Below, piece by piece: positions 44,734 to 54,983 of a stretch of 64,000 bases of DNA. The stretch's first letter is position 1. Every line of letters begins with the position of its first letter. A program made the position numbers and the translations under genes. Location of the stretch: positions 62,001 to 126,000 of the forward strand of contig NZ_WWCT01000007.1 of the NCBI RefSeq assembly GCF_009857605.1, read 5' to 3'. This DNA comes from Duganella levis (GTDB lineage Bacteria; Pseudomonadota; Gammaproteobacteria; Burkholderiales; Burkholderiaceae_D). The notes below the pieces were generated by a model. That model had not been told where the DNA came from and did not search any database. It worked only from the letters and a program-made list of their open reading frames with translations.

Positions 44734-45954
44734 TTACGCCACACTCAGGAAGCGCATCGGATCGACGTTCCACTTGGCGGGCGATTCGTGGCCGACGATT
44801 TTATCGCCGCCGCCAAAGCCCAGCCCGCGCGACAGATCCACGGTTTCCGGCTTGATGTAGACATTCTTCTTGGTATGGAAGAACACGTTGACCTTGGGCG
44901 CCAGCAGATTGGTCTCATGCGGCTCCACCACTACTCCCAAGCGCCCCGACTCCAGCAGCACCATGGTGCCCACCGGATAAATCCCCACGCAACGCATGAA
45001 TTCCTGCGCATAGGTCGGGTTGAAGTGGAACTTGCTCCACTCATAAATCTTGCGCAGCGCCGCCGCCGCCGACATGCCCTTGTGATAGCAGCGATCGGCC
45101 GTAATGGCGTCGTACACGTCGACAATCGCGGCCATCTGCGCCAATTCGCTGATGTCGTCGTTGGCCTGCTTGCCCGGATAACCGCTGCCGTCGCGCCGCT
45201 CGTGATGGTGCAGCGTGATATCCAGCGGAATCGGGCCGATCTCCGGCGTTTGCTTCAGGATCTTGTAGCCATCTTCCGGGTGCTTCTTGATGATGGCGAA
45301 TTCTTCGTCGGTCAGCGGTCCCGGTTTGTTGAGGATGGCGTCCGGCACCAGCGCTTTGCCGGTGTCATGCAGCAGCCCGCCCAGGCCGGCCTGATGGGTG
45401 ACATCGGCCGGAATATTGCGCGAGCGGCAGAACGCCACCAGCAGCGTGCATACGCTCACCGAGTGCAAAAAGGTGTAATCGTCCTTGTTCTTGATCCGCA
45501 GCAGCCCGACCAGCGCGCCGGGATTGCGCAGGATCGACTCGGTGATGTTCTGCACCACCGGCTGCACCTGGTCCAGCTCGATCGCCTTGCCGAGACGGGC
45601 ATCCTGCATCACCGTGCGCACCAGCGTCGACGCCTGATGGCGGATCTGCACCGCCCGCTGCATCTCTTCGCCCAGCGATACCCGGGTTTGCACCGGCGCC
45701 TTGGCGACGATTTCGACGATCTCGCGTTCGGTGGCGGCTTGCGCTTCGGCCACGGTCGGCGCATCCTGCACATCCAGCCCCTTGGAGCTGTCTATGACAA
45801 CGTCGTGGATGCCGGCATTGAGGATCTTGCGGATTTCATCGTGGGTGGTGATCAGGAAGCGGTTGCGCACGAAAGGATGGGTCATCCAGTCGCAGCTCAG
45901 GTCATGAATATACATGCCCACTTTCAGCTGAGAAGAATCGACTTTCTTTAACAT
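44734..45954 (-). CDS. HD-GYP cyclic-di-GMP phosphodiesterase with DUF3391 N-terminus
   Basis: A protein of about 406 aa from the ATG at 45954 (MLKKVDSSQLKVGMYIHDL), the usual start of DUF3391-HD-GYP proteins; the frame opens 27 codons earlier. The HD-GYP catalytic set is complete: LLHDTGKALVPD near residue 195, ILNKPGPLTDEEF near 210 and HHERRDGSGYPG near 246, then VDVYDAITADR. It degrades cyclic di-GMP and so opposes the neighbouring diguanylate cyclase. It is divergent from a LysR gene (46088). Confidence 0.94.
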   Translation of the reverse strand: MLKKVDSSQLKVGMYIHDLSCDWMTHPFVRNRFLITTHDEIRKILNAGIHDVVIDSSKGLDVQDAPTVAEAQAATEREIVEIVAKAPVQTRVSLGEEMQRAVQIRHQASTLVRTVMQDARLGKAIELDQVQPVVQNITESILRNPGALVGLLRIKNKDDYTFLHSVSVCTLLVAFCRSRNIPADVTHQAGLGGLLHDTGKALVPDAILNKPGPLTDEEFAIIKKHPEDGYKILKQTPEIGPIPLDITLHHHERRDGSGYPGKQANDDISELAQMAAIVDVYDAITADRCYHKGMSAAAALRKIYEWSKFHFNPTYAQEFMRCVGIYPVGTMVLLESGRLGVVVEPHETNLLAPKVNVFFHTKKNVYIKPETVDLSRGLGFGGGDKIVGHESPAKWNVDPMRFLSVA

Positions 45955-46087
45955 GCGTATACCCATCAGAATAGGGGCTGGAAGACGACCCGCGATGCAA
46001 GCAGTATAACAAACTGTGTTTCCCACGGGGATCAAATTTACAACTACAACTACTTTTAAGCAAGTCTCTACCCCTTACTTATTGGAT

Positions 46088-47017
46088 ATGGAACTTCGTC
46101 AGCTGCGCTATTTTGTTGCCATCGTCGACCACGGATCGCTGTCCCGGGCGGCGCTGATCCTGCACGTCGCCCAGCCCGCGCTCACCCAGCAGCTGCGCCA
46201 GCTGGAGGAGGAACTGGGGGTGCAATTGCTGCACCGCTCCGCCCAGGGCGTGCTCAGCACCGACGCCGGCAAGGTGTTCTACGAACACGCCCAGGCCATC
46301 CTCAAGCAGGTGGCGGATGCCCGTTCCGCTGTGGCGCAGTCGGCCGAGCGGCCCAGCGGCGCCGTCACGCTGGGGCTGCCGCACAGCATCTCCGGCGCGC
46401 TGGCGCTGCCGCTGCTGACCGCCACCCGGGCCCAGTATCCGGAAATCACGCTGCAACTGACCGAGGAATTGACCGGCAACCTGGGCGACCAGCTCAAATC
46501 CGGCCGTCTCAACCTGGCCGTGCTGTTTGACGATGGCCAGCTCGGCCAGTTCGCCACCACGCCGTTGGTAGAGGAAGAACTGCGCTTTATCTGCCGAACC
46601 GATCGGCCTTACGGCGAGGGTGAGCAGTCACTCACGCTGCAGCAGGCACTGGCCACTACGCTGATCCTGCCGGGATTGCAACACGGCGTGCGGCCGCGCA
46701 TCGAGAGCGTGGCGCGCGCCGCCGGCCTGACCGTCGGCAACGTGATCGAGATCAACTCCATCGCCATCCTCAAATCCGCCTTGCTGGCGGACATGGGCGC
46801 GACCTTGCTGCCGTCCGCGCCTGTCCTGGACGAGCTGCAACGCGGCACCTTGCGCGCCCAGCGCATCGACCAACCGTCAATTTCCCGCACGGTCGTACTG
46901 TGTTATTCCCGCAACATCCCGCTGACCAATGCGGCCACCGCCATCAGCAGATTGGTGCGCCAGGTCAGCGAAAGGTTGTGCGTGGATGGGCTGTGGCCGG
47001 GTGCTACACCCATATAA
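46088..47017 (+). CDS. LysR-family transcriptional regulator (Nac/CbbR-like group)
   Basis: A 309-aa protein from the ATG at 46088 (MELRQLRYFVAIVDHGSLSR); upstream codons are poor. The winged helix ends LLHRSAQGVLSTDAG. The effector domain has SGAVTLGLPHSISGALALPL. This subgroup controls nitrogen, tricarballylate or aromatic catabolism genes. It lies 165 bases upstream of the indolepyruvate oxidoreductase gene in the same direction and may regulate it. Confidence 0.9.
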   Translation: MELRQLRYFVAIVDHGSLSRAALILHVAQPALTQQLRQLEEELGVQLLHRSAQGVLSTDAGKVFYEHAQAILKQVADARSAVAQSAERPSGAVTLGLPHSISGALALPLLTATRAQYPEITLQLTEELTGNLGDQLKSGRLNLAVLFDDGQLGQFATTPLVEEELRFICRTDRPYGEGEQSLTLQQALATTLILPGLQHGVRPRIESVARAAGLTVGNVIEINSIAILKSALLADMGATLLPSAPVLDELQRGTLRAQRIDQPSISRTVVLCYSRNIPLTNAATAISRLVRQVSERLCVDGLWPGATPI

Positions 47018-47182
47018 GTTATTCTTATACCCCCATCGGCAAACGGTATTTCCGTATACGTCAACTCGCGCCCATACTGGGACCAAGCCGCTAACAATGC
47101 GGCACCATGGCTTGTGCCTGGCTCGCTTACCCGGCGTCCTCCAGTCCAAGCGCGATCTGATACCAAAAACGGAGACACCACC

Positions 47183-50100
47183 ATGCCAGACGGCGCCAGC
47201 ACCCTCACGTCCGTGAGCCTCGACGACAAGTACACTTCCACCAACGGCAAAATCTTCCTGTCCGGCATCCAGGCGCTGGTGCGCCTGCCGATGATCCAGC
47301 ACGCACGCGACAAGACCGCCGGGCTGAACACCGCCGGCTTCATTTCCGGCTACCGCGGCTCGCCGCTGGGCGGGCTGGACGAAAACCTGTGGAAGGCCAA
47401 GCCGCATCTGGAAGCGCACAACGTGCAGTTTGTGCCGGGCGTGAACGAGGATCTGGCCGCAACGGCCGTCTGGGGATCGCAGCAGGTGGACCTGATCGGC
47501 GAATCCAAATACGACGGCGTGTTCGCCATGTGGTACGGCAAAGGGCCGGGCGTGGACCGCTGCGGCGACGTCTTCAAGCACATGAACCACGCCGGCACCG
47601 CCAGGCACGGCGGCGTGCTGCTGGTGGCGGGCGATGACCATGGCGCGTATTCGTCCACGCTGCCGCACCAGTCGGACCACATCTTCTCGGCCTGCATGGT
47701 GCCGGTGCTCTACCCTTGCAATGTGCAGGAGTATCTGGACCTCGGCATCCATGGCTGGGCCATGTCGCGCTTCTCCGGCTGCGCGGTGGCCTTCAAGGCG
47801 CTGGCCGACACGGTGGAATCGTCGGCCTCGATCGACGCCGATCCGTTCCGCGTGGAGACCAGGATACCGAAGGACTTCGTCATGCCGGCCGGCGGCCTGA
47901 ATGCCCGCCTGTCGTCCGTGCCACTGGGCCAGCAGGCGCGCAATCAGGAAGCGCTGATGCAGGACTACAAAATCTACGCCGCACTGGCCTATGCGCGCGA
48001 GAACAAACTGAATCACACCACCATCGATTCTCCAGACGCCAAGCTGGGTATCATCGCTTCCGGCAAATCGTATCTGGATGTGCTGGAAGCGCTGGAAGAA
48101 CTGGGCATCGATGAAGCCATGGCCGCCAAGGTCGGCCTGCGCCTGTTCAAGGTCGCCATGCCATGGCCGCTGGAGCCGGACAGCGTGCGCGAATTCGCGC
48201 AGGGTCTGGACGAAATCCTGGTGGTGGAAGAGAAGCGCCAGTTCGTCGAATACCAGTTGAAGGAACAGCTGTACAACTGGCGTGACGACGTGCGTCCGCG
48301 CGTGGTCGGCAAATTCGACGACAAGGGCGAGTGGGTGGCGCCGCGCGGCGAATGGCTGCTGCCGCCGAAGGCCGACTTCTCGGTGTCGCAAGTGGCGCGC
48401 GTGATCGCCAGCCGCGTGGAGCGTTACATCAGCGACGCCAACATCCACGACCAGATCAAGGCCCGCCTGACCTTCCTCGACGCCAAGGATGCGGTGCTGA
48501 AGAAGGCCATCAACACGCCCTTCCGCCCGGCCTTCTACTGCTCCGGATGCCCGCACAATACGTCGACCAAAGTGCCGGATGGTTCCTTCGCGCTGGCCGG
48601 CATCGGCTGCCACGTGATGGCCACCTCGATCTACCCGGAATTCAACAAGCTGACCACGCACATGGGCGGCGAAGGTGCGCCGTGGATCGGCCAGGCCGCG
48701 TTCTCGAAGATTCCACACGTGTTCCAGAATCTGGGCGACGGTACCTACTTCCACTCCGGCTATCTGGCGATCCGCGCGGCGGTGGCGGCCAAGGTCAACA
48801 TGACCTACAAGATCCTCTACAACGACGCCGTCGCCATGACCGGCGGCCAGCCGGTGGACGGCCAGACCTCGGTGCCGATGATCGCGCAGCAGATGGCGGC
48901 TGAAGGCGTCAAACGCATCGCACTGGTGACGGAAGACCTGTCGCGCTACAGCGACCATTCGGCGCTGCCTTCCAATGTATCGCTGCACGACCGCAAAGAC
49001 ATGGATGCAGTGCAGCGCGAGCTGCGCGAAATATCTGGCGTTTCGGTGCTGATCTACGACCAAACCTGCGCCGCCGAAAAGCGCCGCCGCCGCAAAACCG
49101 GCGCGTATCCGGACATCGCCAAGCGCATGGTCATCAACGAAGCAGTATGCGAGGGCTGTGGCGACTGCGGCATTCAATCCAACTGCGTCTCCATCCTGCC
49201 GAAGGAAACGGAATTCGGCCGCAAGCGCACCATCGACCAGTCGTCCTGCAACAAGGACTACTCCTGCGTGAAGGGCTTCTGCCCAAGCTTCGTTACGGTG
49301 GAAGGCGGCGCGCTGAAGAAATCCAAAGCCGGTGCTACGTCGAGCGATGACGGCTGGGATGAACTGCCAGCGCCAACGCTGCCGGACTGCGAACACCCGT
49401 ACAACATCCTGATCAACGGTATCGGCGGCACCGGCGTGATCACGGTCGGCGCGCTGATGGGCATGGCCGCGCACATCGAAGGCAAAGGCGCCTCGGTGCT
49501 GGACATGACCGGCATGTCGCAGAAAAACGGCTCGGTGACCTCGCACGTGAAGATCGCGCGCACGCCATCGCACCTGCGCGCACAGCGCATCGCCACAGGC
49601 GAAGCCGACGTGGTCCTCGGCTGCGACATGCTGACCGCCGGCGCCGCCGATGCAGTATCGAAGATGCGTCCTGGTCGCACGCTGGCCATCGTCAACCTGC
49701 ACGAGCAGCCACCCGGCACCTTCGCGCAGAACGCCGACTGGGAATATCCCGCCGCCGACGTACGCGCGCTGATCGAGGAATCAGTCGGCGAAGGTGCGGC
49801 CGATTTCATCGACGCCACCAAGCTGGCCACCGCGCTGATGGGCGACTCGATCGCCGCCAACCTGTTCATGCTGGGCTACGCCTGGCAACGCGGCCGCATC
49901 CCGCTGAAAGAAGAATCGCTGCTGCGCGCGATTGAGCTGAATGGCGTGGCGGTGGCGTCGAACAAGAAGAGCCTCCTGTGGGGCCGCCGCGCCGCCGTGG
50001 ACCTGAAGCGCGTCGAACGCACCGCCACGCCGGCGCAGCCTATCGTGCTGCAAATGCCGCAAAGCCTGGACAGCATCATCGCCAAGCGCATGGAGTTCCT

Positions 50101-50701
50101 CACTTCGTACCAGAACGCCGCCTACGCCAGCACCTACTCGGAACTGGTGGCGCAGGTGCGTGCGAAAGAAACCTCGCTCAGCCTGGGCAACAAGCTCTCC
50201 AGCGCCGTCGCCAAGTCCTACTTCAAGCTGATGGCCTACAAGGACGAATACGAAGTGGCACGCTTGTACACCGATGGCCGCTTTGTCGAGCAATTGCAGC
50301 AGCAGTTCGAGGGCAACTTCAGCGTCAAGTTCAACCTGGCACCGCCACTATTGGCGAAGAAGGACGCCAAGGGCCATCTGGTGAAGGCGGAATTTGGTTC
50401 GTGGATGTGGAGCGCTTTCAAGATGCTGGCCAAATTCAAAGGCCTGCGCGGTGGCGCTTTCGATATCTTCGGCTACACCGAAGAACGCAGGATGGAGCGC
50501 GCGCTGATCGGTGAGTATCGCGAGATGGTGACGGCGTTGATCGGCCAACTGAACGCGGACAACCACGCGACGGCGGTCGAACTGGCTGCGCTGCCGGAGA
50601 AAGTGCGCGGCTTCGGGCACGTGAAGGAAAAGGCTGTCGCCACCTTCCGTACCGAGAGGGCCCGCCTGCTGACACAGTTCAGCCACAAACGCGCAGCTTG
50701 A
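47183..50701 (+). CDS. Indolepyruvate:ferredoxin oxidoreductase family protein (fused IorA-IorB type)
   Basis: A 1172-aa protein from the ATG at 47183, which has GGAGA upstream. The amino part is the pyruvate-ferredoxin-type domain with SGYRGSPLGGLDE near residue 55. The TPP-binding domain with FYCSGCPHNTSTKVPDGS is near 450 and GIGCHVMATSIYP just after. Cysteines NEAVCEGCGDCGIQSNC near 655 and SCVKGFCPSF suit Fe-S cluster binding. The gamma-type domain (NILINGIGGTGVITVGALMG) starts near 745. It oxidatively decarboxylates aryl or branched 2-oxoacids to acyl-CoA and passes electrons to ferredoxin. It is followed 50 bases later by icmF. Confidence 0.92.
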   Translation: MPDGASTLTSVSLDDKYTSTNGKIFLSGIQALVRLPMIQHARDKTAGLNTAGFISGYRGSPLGGLDENLWKAKPHLEAHNVQFVPGVNEDLAATAVWGSQQVDLIGESKYDGVFAMWYGKGPGVDRCGDVFKHMNHAGTARHGGVLLVAGDDHGAYSSTLPHQSDHIFSACMVPVLYPCNVQEYLDLGIHGWAMSRFSGCAVAFKALADTVESSASIDADPFRVETRIPKDFVMPAGGLNARLSSVPLGQQARNQEALMQDYKIYAALAYARENKLNHTTIDSPDAKLGIIASGKSYLDVLEALEELGIDEAMAAKVGLRLFKVAMPWPLEPDSVREFAQGLDEILVVEEKRQFVEYQLKEQLYNWRDDVRPRVVGKFDDKGEWVAPRGEWLLPPKADFSVSQVARVIASRVERYISDANIHDQIKARLTFLDAKDAVLKKAINTPFRPAFYCSGCPHNTSTKVPDGSFALAGIGCHVMATSIYPEFNKLTTHMGGEGAPWIGQAAFSKIPHVFQNLGDGTYFHSGYLAIRAAVAAKVNMTYKILYNDAVAMTGGQPVDGQTSVPMIAQQMAAEGVKRIALVTEDLSRYSDHSALPSNVSLHDRKDMDAVQRELREISGVSVLIYDQTCAAEKRRRRKTGAYPDIAKRMVINEAVCEGCGDCGIQSNCVSILPKETEFGRKRTIDQSSCNKDYSCVKGFCPSFVTVEGGALKKSKAGATSSDDGWDELPAPTLPDCEHPYNILINGIGGTGVITVGALMGMAAHIEGKGASVLDMTGMSQKNGSVTSHVKIARTPSHLRAQRIATGEADVVLGCDMLTAGAADAVSKMRPGRTLAIVNLHEQPPGTFAQNADWEYPAADVRALIEESVGEGAADFIDATKLATALMGDSIAANLFMLGYAWQRGRIPLKEESLLRAIELNGVAVASNKKSLLWGRRAAVDLKRVERTATPAQPIVLQMPQSLDSIIAKRMEFLTSYQNAAYASTYSELVAQVRAKETSLSLGNKLSSAVAKSYFKLMAYKDEYEVARLYTDGRFVEQLQQQFEGNFSVKFNLAPPLLAKKDAKGHLVKAEFGSWMWSAFKMLAKFKGLRGGAFDIFGYTEERRMERALIGEYREMVTALIGQLNADNHATAVELAALPEKVRGFGHVKEKAVATFRTERARLLTQFSHKRAA

Positions 50702-50724
50702 CGTTAACGTAAACGTCATATAAT
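50698..50724 (+). promoter_or_regulatory. Candidate promoter and palindrome upstream of icmF
   Basis: TTGACG (50698) and TATAAT (50719) lie 15 bases apart, a short spacing. GACGTT-aacgta-AACGTC (50700-50717) is a 6-bp inverted repeat lying between them. This looks like a repressor site of the ACGT-rich type used for branched-chain amino acid genes; the regulator is not identified. Confidence 0.5.
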
Positions 50725-50751
50725 CGATAAAAAATATTATTAGGGACACCA

Positions 50752-53700
50752 ATGAACGATCTCTCGACTCCGAAACTCGCGGCCGTCGCTGACGAGCCGC
50801 GCGTGCAGAACAAAGTTCGCTTCGTCACCGCCGCCTCACTGTTCGACGGCCACGACGCCTCGATCAACATCATGCGCCGCATCCTGCAATCGAACGGCGT
50901 GGAAGTCGTCCACCTCGGCCATAACCGCTCGGTGGACGAAGTGGTCACCGCCGCGCTGGCGGAAGACGTGCAAGGCATCGCCATCTCCAGCTACCAGGGT
51001 GGCCACGTCGAATACTTCAAATACATGATCGACCTGCTGCGCCAGCGCGGCGGCGCGCACATCAAAGTATTCGGCGGCGGCGGCGGCGTCATCGTCCCGA
51101 GCGAAATCGAAGAACTGCACGCATACGGCGTAACCAAGATCTTCAGCCCCGAAGACGGCCAGCGCATGGGCCTCGTCGGCATGATCCAGTGGATGGTGCA
51201 GCAGTGCGATATCGACCTGTCGCAATACTCCCCTACCTCGCTGGCACCGCTGCGCGAAGGCGCCGACGTCGCCGGTCGCCACCGCCCGCTGGCGCAGTTG
51301 ATCACAGCACTGGAAAACGAAAAGGCCGCGCCAGCGCTGCGTGCCGAACTGCTGGCCGCCGCCGCAGACCTGCCGGTGCCAACGCTCGGCATCACCGGCA
51401 CCGGCGGCGCCGGCAAATCCTCGCTGACCGATGAACTGATACGCCGCATCCGCCTCGACCAGGGCGATACACTGAACATCGCCATCATCTCGATCGATCC
51501 GTCGCGCCGCAAATCCGGCGGCGCGCTGCTGGGCGACCGTATCCGCATGAACGCCATCAATCCATGGGCCGGACAGTCGCATGTGTTCATGCGCTCCCTG
51601 GCCACGCGCGAAGCCGGCTCCGAAATTTCGCAAGCGCTGCCCGACGTTATCGCCGCCTGCAAGGTAACTGGCTTTGACCTGGTGATCGTTGAAACCTCAG
51701 GCATCGGCCAGGGCGACGCCGCCATCGTGCCGCATGTGGATGTGTCGATGTACGTAATGACGCCGGAATTCGGCGCCGCCTCGCAGCTGGAAAAAATCGA
51801 CATGCTCGATTTCGCCGACTTCATCGCCATCAACAAGTTTGACCGCAAAGGCGCGCAGGACGCGCTGCGCGACGTCGCCAAGCAGTACCAGCGCAACCGC
51901 GAACTGTGGAGCAAGCGTCCGGAAGAAATGCCGGTCTACGGCACGCAAGCGTCACGTTTCAATGACGATGGCGTGACCGCGCTGTATCAAGGCCTGCTGC
52001 CCAAGCTGGCGCAATTCGGCCTGAAGGCGCAGGCAGGCAAGCTGCTGGCGACGGACGTGCACCACTCCAGCGGCAAGCACGTGATCGTGCCGCCAGCCCG
52101 CGCGCGCTATCTGGCGGAGATTGCCGACACCGTGCGCGGCTACCATCGCTTCACGCGCAAGCAGGTCACGCTGGCGCGCGAACGCCAGCAACTGAGCGAA
52201 TCGAAACGCATGCTGGCCATCGCCCACAAGTCGGCCGACTTCGATGACCTGATCGCCGAACGCGATGCCGAGATGGACGGCGGCGCGAAAAAACTGCTGG
52301 CTCAATGGCCCGACATGCAAGCCAACTACGCCGGCGACGACTATGTGGTGAAAATCCGCGACAAGGAAATCCGCACGCGCCTCGTTCAGCAAACGCTGTC
52401 CGGCACGCGCATCCGCAAGGTGGCGCTGCCGCGCTACGAAGATCACGGCGAAATCCTGCGCTTTCTGATGCTGGAAAACGTGCCGGGTTCCTTCCCCTTC
52501 ACCGCCGGCGTGTTCGCCTTCAAGCGCGAAGGTGAAGACCCAACCCGCATGTTCGCCGGCGAAGGTGACGCCTTCCGCACCAACCGCCGCTTCAAGCTGG
52601 TCTCCACCGGCATGGATGCCAAGCGCCTGTCCACTGCGTTCGACTCGGTCACCTTGTACGGCGCCGATCCGGCGCTGCGTCCGGACATCTACGGCAAGGT
52701 CGGCAACTCGGGCGTCTCCATCGCCACGCTGGACGACATGAAGGTTCTGTACGACGGCTTTAACCTGTGCAGCCCAAGCACCTCGGTCTCGATGACCATC
52801 AACGGCCCGGCGCCGACTATCCTGGCGATGTTCATGAACACCGCTATCGACCAGCAGATCGCCAAGTTCGTCGAAGAGAACAAACGCCAGCCGAGCGCCG
52901 ACGAAGCGGTCAAGATCAAGGAATGGGTACTGCAAAACGTGCGCGGCACCGTGCAGGCGGACATCCTCAAGGAAGACCAGGGCCAGAACACCTGCATCTT
53001 CTCGACCGAATTCTCGCTGAAGGTAATGGGCGACATCCAGGAATACTTCGTCCACCACCAGGTGCGCAACTTCTACTCGGTGTCGATCTCCGGCTACCAC
53101 ATCGCCGAAGCGGGCGCGAACCCGATCTCGCAGCTGGCCTTCACACTGTCGAACGGCTTCACTTTTGTAGAAGCCTACCTGGCGCGCGGCATGCACATCG
53201 ACGACTTCGCACCCAACCTGTCGTTCTTCTTCTCGAATGGCATGGACCCGGAATACACGGTGCTGGGCCGCGTCGCCCGCCGTATCTGGGCAGTGGCGAT
53301 GCGCGACAAATACGGCGCCAACGACCGCTCGCAAAAACTCAAGTACCACGTGCAGACCTCGGGCCGTTCGCTGCACGCGCAGGAGATCGACTTCAACGAC
53401 ATCCGCACCACGCTGCAAGCGCTGATCGCCATCTACGACAACTGCAACTCGCTGCACACCAACGCCTACGACGAAGCCATCACCACGCCGACCGACGAAT
53501 CGGTACGCCGCGCGCTGGCGATTCAATTGATCATCAACCGCGAATGGGGCCTGGCCAAGAACGAGAATCCCAACCAGGGCTCGTTCATCATGGACGAACT
53601 GACCGACATGGTGGAAGAAGCGGTGCTGCAGGAATTCGAACGCATCGCCGAACGTGGCGGCGTGCTCGGTGCAATGGAAACCGGCTACCAGCGCGGCAAG

Positions 53701-54042
53701 ATCCAGGAAGAGTCGATGCTGTACGAGCACCAGAAGCACGACGGCACGCTGCCCATCATCGGCGTCAACACCTTCCGCAATCCGAAGAGCGTGGAAGCGC
53801 CGGTGCAAATCGAACTGGCCCGCTCCACCGACGACGAAAAGCAATCGCAGCTCAAGCGCCTGGAAGACTTCCATACGCGCCACGCCGCCGAAGCGCCGCA
53901 AGCGCTGGCAGCGCTGCAGCAAGCCGCCATCGACAACGCCAACGTGTTCGACAAACTGATGGACGCCGTCCGCGTCTGCTCCCTTGGCCAAATCACCACC
54001 GCGCTGTTCGAAGTCGGCGGCCAGTACCGCCGCAATATGTAG
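50752..54042 (+). CDS. icmF: Fused isobutyryl-CoA mutase IcmF
   Basis: A 1096-aa protein with the complete IcmF layout. The cobalamin-binding domain has the base-off motif D32-G-H34 ([13 protein letters not shown]) near the start. A MeaI-type GTPase chaperone follows, with Walker [17 protein letters not shown] near residue 215 and [15 protein letters not shown] near 320. The acyl-CoA mutase barrel follows, with [14 protein letters not shown] near 778 and [13 protein letters not shown] near 865. It interconverts isobutyryl-CoA and n-butyryl-CoA using adenosylcobalamin and protects its own cofactor with the GTPase. It lies 50 bases after the 2-oxoacid oxidoreductase; the pair suggests use of valine or isobutyrate skeletons. 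Confidence 0.96.
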   Translation: MNDLSTPKLAAVADEPRVQNKVRFVTAASLFDGHDASINIMRRILQSNGVEVVHLGHNRSVDEVVTAALAEDVQGIAISSYQGGHVEYFKYMIDLLRQRGGAHIKVFGGGGGVIVPSEIEELHAYGVTKIFSPEDGQRMGLVGMIQWMVQQCDIDLSQYSPTSLAPLREGADVAGRHRPLAQLITALENEKAAPALRAELLAAAADLPVPTLGITGTGGAGKSSLTDELIRRIRLDQGDTLNIAIISIDPSRRKSGGALLGDRIRMNAINPWAGQSHVFMRSLATREAGSEISQALPDVIAACKVTGFDLVIVETSGIGQGDAAIVPHVDVSMYVMTPEFGAASQLEKIDMLDFADFIAINKFDRKGAQDALRDVAKQYQRNRELWSKRPEEMPVYGTQASRFNDDGVTALYQGLLPKLAQFGLKAQAGKLLATDVHHSSGKHVIVPPARARYLAEIADTVRGYHRFTRKQVTLARERQQLSESKRMLAIAHKSADFDDLIAERDAEMDGGAKKLLAQWPDMQANYAGDDYVVKIRDKEIRTRLVQQTLSGTRIRKVALPRYEDHGEILRFLMLENVPGSFPFTAGVFAFKREGEDPTRMFAGEGDAFRTNRRFKLVSTGMDAKRLSTAFDSVTLYGADPALRPDIYGKVGNSGVSIATLDDMKVLYDGFNLCSPSTSVSMTINGPAPTILAMFMNTAIDQQIAKFVEENKRQPSADEAVKIKEWVLQNVRGTVQADILKEDQGQNTCIFSTEFSLKVMGDIQEYFVHHQVRNFYSVSISGYHIAEAGANPISQLAFTLSNGFTFVEAYLARGMHIDDFAPNLSFFFSNGMDPEYTVLGRVARRIWAVAMRDKYGANDRSQKLKYHVQTSGRSLHAQEIDFNDIRTTLQALIAIYDNCNSLHTNAYDEAITTPTDESVRRALAIQLIINREWGLAKNENPNQGSFIMDELTDMVEEAVLQEFERIAERGGVLGAMETGYQRGKIQEESMLYEHQKHDGTLPIIGVNTFRNPKSVEAPVQIELARSTDDEKQSQLKRLEDFHTRHAAEAPQALAALQQAAIDNANVFDKLMDAVRVCSLGQITTALFEVGGQYRRNM

Positions 54043-54053
54043 GTAGAACTCAC

Positions 54054-54089
54054 AGAGAAGGAGGTAAATCAATGTTTGCCTCCTTCTCT
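54054..54089 (+). terminator. Terminator after icmF
   Basis: AGAGAAGGAGG-N14-CCTCCTTCTCT is a perfect 11-bp stem 12 bases after the icmF stop, followed by TGT rather than a T-run. It isolates icmF from the toxin-antitoxin pair. Confidence 0.7.
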
Positions 54090-54136
54090 TGTCGGGGCAT
54101 CAGGACTACACTGAGCGAATATGTCGGGAGTCGATC

Positions 54137-54376
54137 ATGGTCAACCTACAAATTTCTCTACCTGAAGACCTGGCGCAAGACGTCGAGGAGTTAGGGCTGC
54201 TAAAGCCTGAGACGATCACAGAAATCCTGCGTGCTGAAGTCCGCAAACTCGCGTCTGAATACCTGCTCAGTATCGCCCCAACACTAGCCGCTGCCGGCGA
54301 CGTGCCCATGAGTGCAGAGGAGGTGCAGGAAGAAATACGGGCATTCCGACGAGATCAAAATGCGATTCGTTCTTGA
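54137..54376 (+). CDS. Antitoxin of PIN-domain toxin pair
   Basis: A 79-aa protein from the ATG at 54137, with GGGAG six bases upstream. It looks like a ribbon-helix-helix or related short DNA-binding antitoxin (VNLQISLPEDLAQDVEELGL, then ITEILRAEVRKLASEYL) with an acidic tail (SAEEVQEEIRAFRRDQ) that would bind the toxin. Its end overlaps the toxin start by 17 bases. Such antitoxins repress their own operon. Confidence 0.75.
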   Translation: MVNLQISLPEDLAQDVEELGLLKPETITEILRAEVRKLASEYLLSIAPTLAAAGDVPMSAEEVQEEIRAFRRDQNAIRS

Positions 54377-54773
54377 TACGAACACTGTTATCTCAGGTGC
54401 ACTGTGGCTTGGGACGCCGCACCTTTTGATGGATGCAGTCCGTGCCAATCGCTTTACTCCGTGTACATGCCGTGAGATCTTATTTGAATTGCTGGGCGTC
54501 CTACATCGTCAAAAATTCGCAGCCAGGATGACGCTCAGCGGCAAGAGTGCAAGACGCATCGTGATCGAGTATCGGCGCCTGGCGCTGCTCGTGGTGCTAC
54601 CACCATTGATTCCGAAAGTATCAAGAGACCCAAAGGATGATGCCATCCTGGCTTGCGCCGTTCAGGCACAAGCAGACGCCATCGTGTCAGGAGATAAAGA
54701 CCTGCTGAGCCTGGTTCTCTACCAAAAAATTCCTATTTTGACGCCCATTCAGGCACTCAATTATCTGCCGTAA
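54360..54773 (+). CDS. PIN-domain toxin (VapC-like)
   Basis: A 137-aa protein from the ATG at 54360 (MRFVLDTNTVISGALW). PIN acidic residues: D6 in LDTN, an acidic pair in SRDPKDDAILACA near residue 90 and D in SGDKDLLSL near 107. Predicted Mg-dependent RNase that arrests translation when the antitoxin is lost. It belongs to the COG1569 type paired with short antitoxins. It is inserted between icmF and pectate lyase genes with its own promoter, an accessory patch in otherwise core DNA. Confidence 0.85.
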   Translation: MRFVLDTNTVISGALWLGTPHLLMDAVRANRFTPCTCREILFELLGVLHRQKFAARMTLSGKSARRIVIEYRRLALLVVLPPLIPKVSRDPKDDAILACAVQAQADAIVSGDKDLLSLVLYQKIPILTPIQALNYLP

Positions 54774-54910
54774 AGCTGAAAGCATTGATCACTAAAAATA
54801 GTAGTCGCGCTCGACATTACATCCCCCCAGACAGAGCGGACGATACTTACCGTTCAAAGCTAATTATTAGACTCGATCCGACACTTTCACTATGCCGCTT
54901 TGCCATAAAA

Positions 54911-54966
54911 GCCGCCGGGTTTGTACTTACAACGATTTATTGTAATCCCTTGTAATTCCCGGCGGC
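54911..54966 (-). terminator. Long nested hairpin after pectate lyase
   Basis: GCCGCCGGG (54911-54919) pairs with CCCGGCGGC (54958-54966). Inside the 38-base loop TTACAA and TTGTAA form a second 6-bp stem. On the minus strand the outer stem is followed by TTTTATGG, so it likely ends the pectate lyase transcript. The rest of 54774-54983 has no gene. Confidence 0.6.
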
Positions 54967-54983
54967 GCGCAGCTATTCTGCCT

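Noticed and set aside
46877..49702. A 941-codon open frame on the minus strand
   Set aside because: Antisense to the indolepyruvate oxidoreductase gene, low-complexity, no recognisable domain.
51952..54072. A 706-codon open frame on the minus strand
   Set aside because: Antisense shadow of icmF with no motif of its own.
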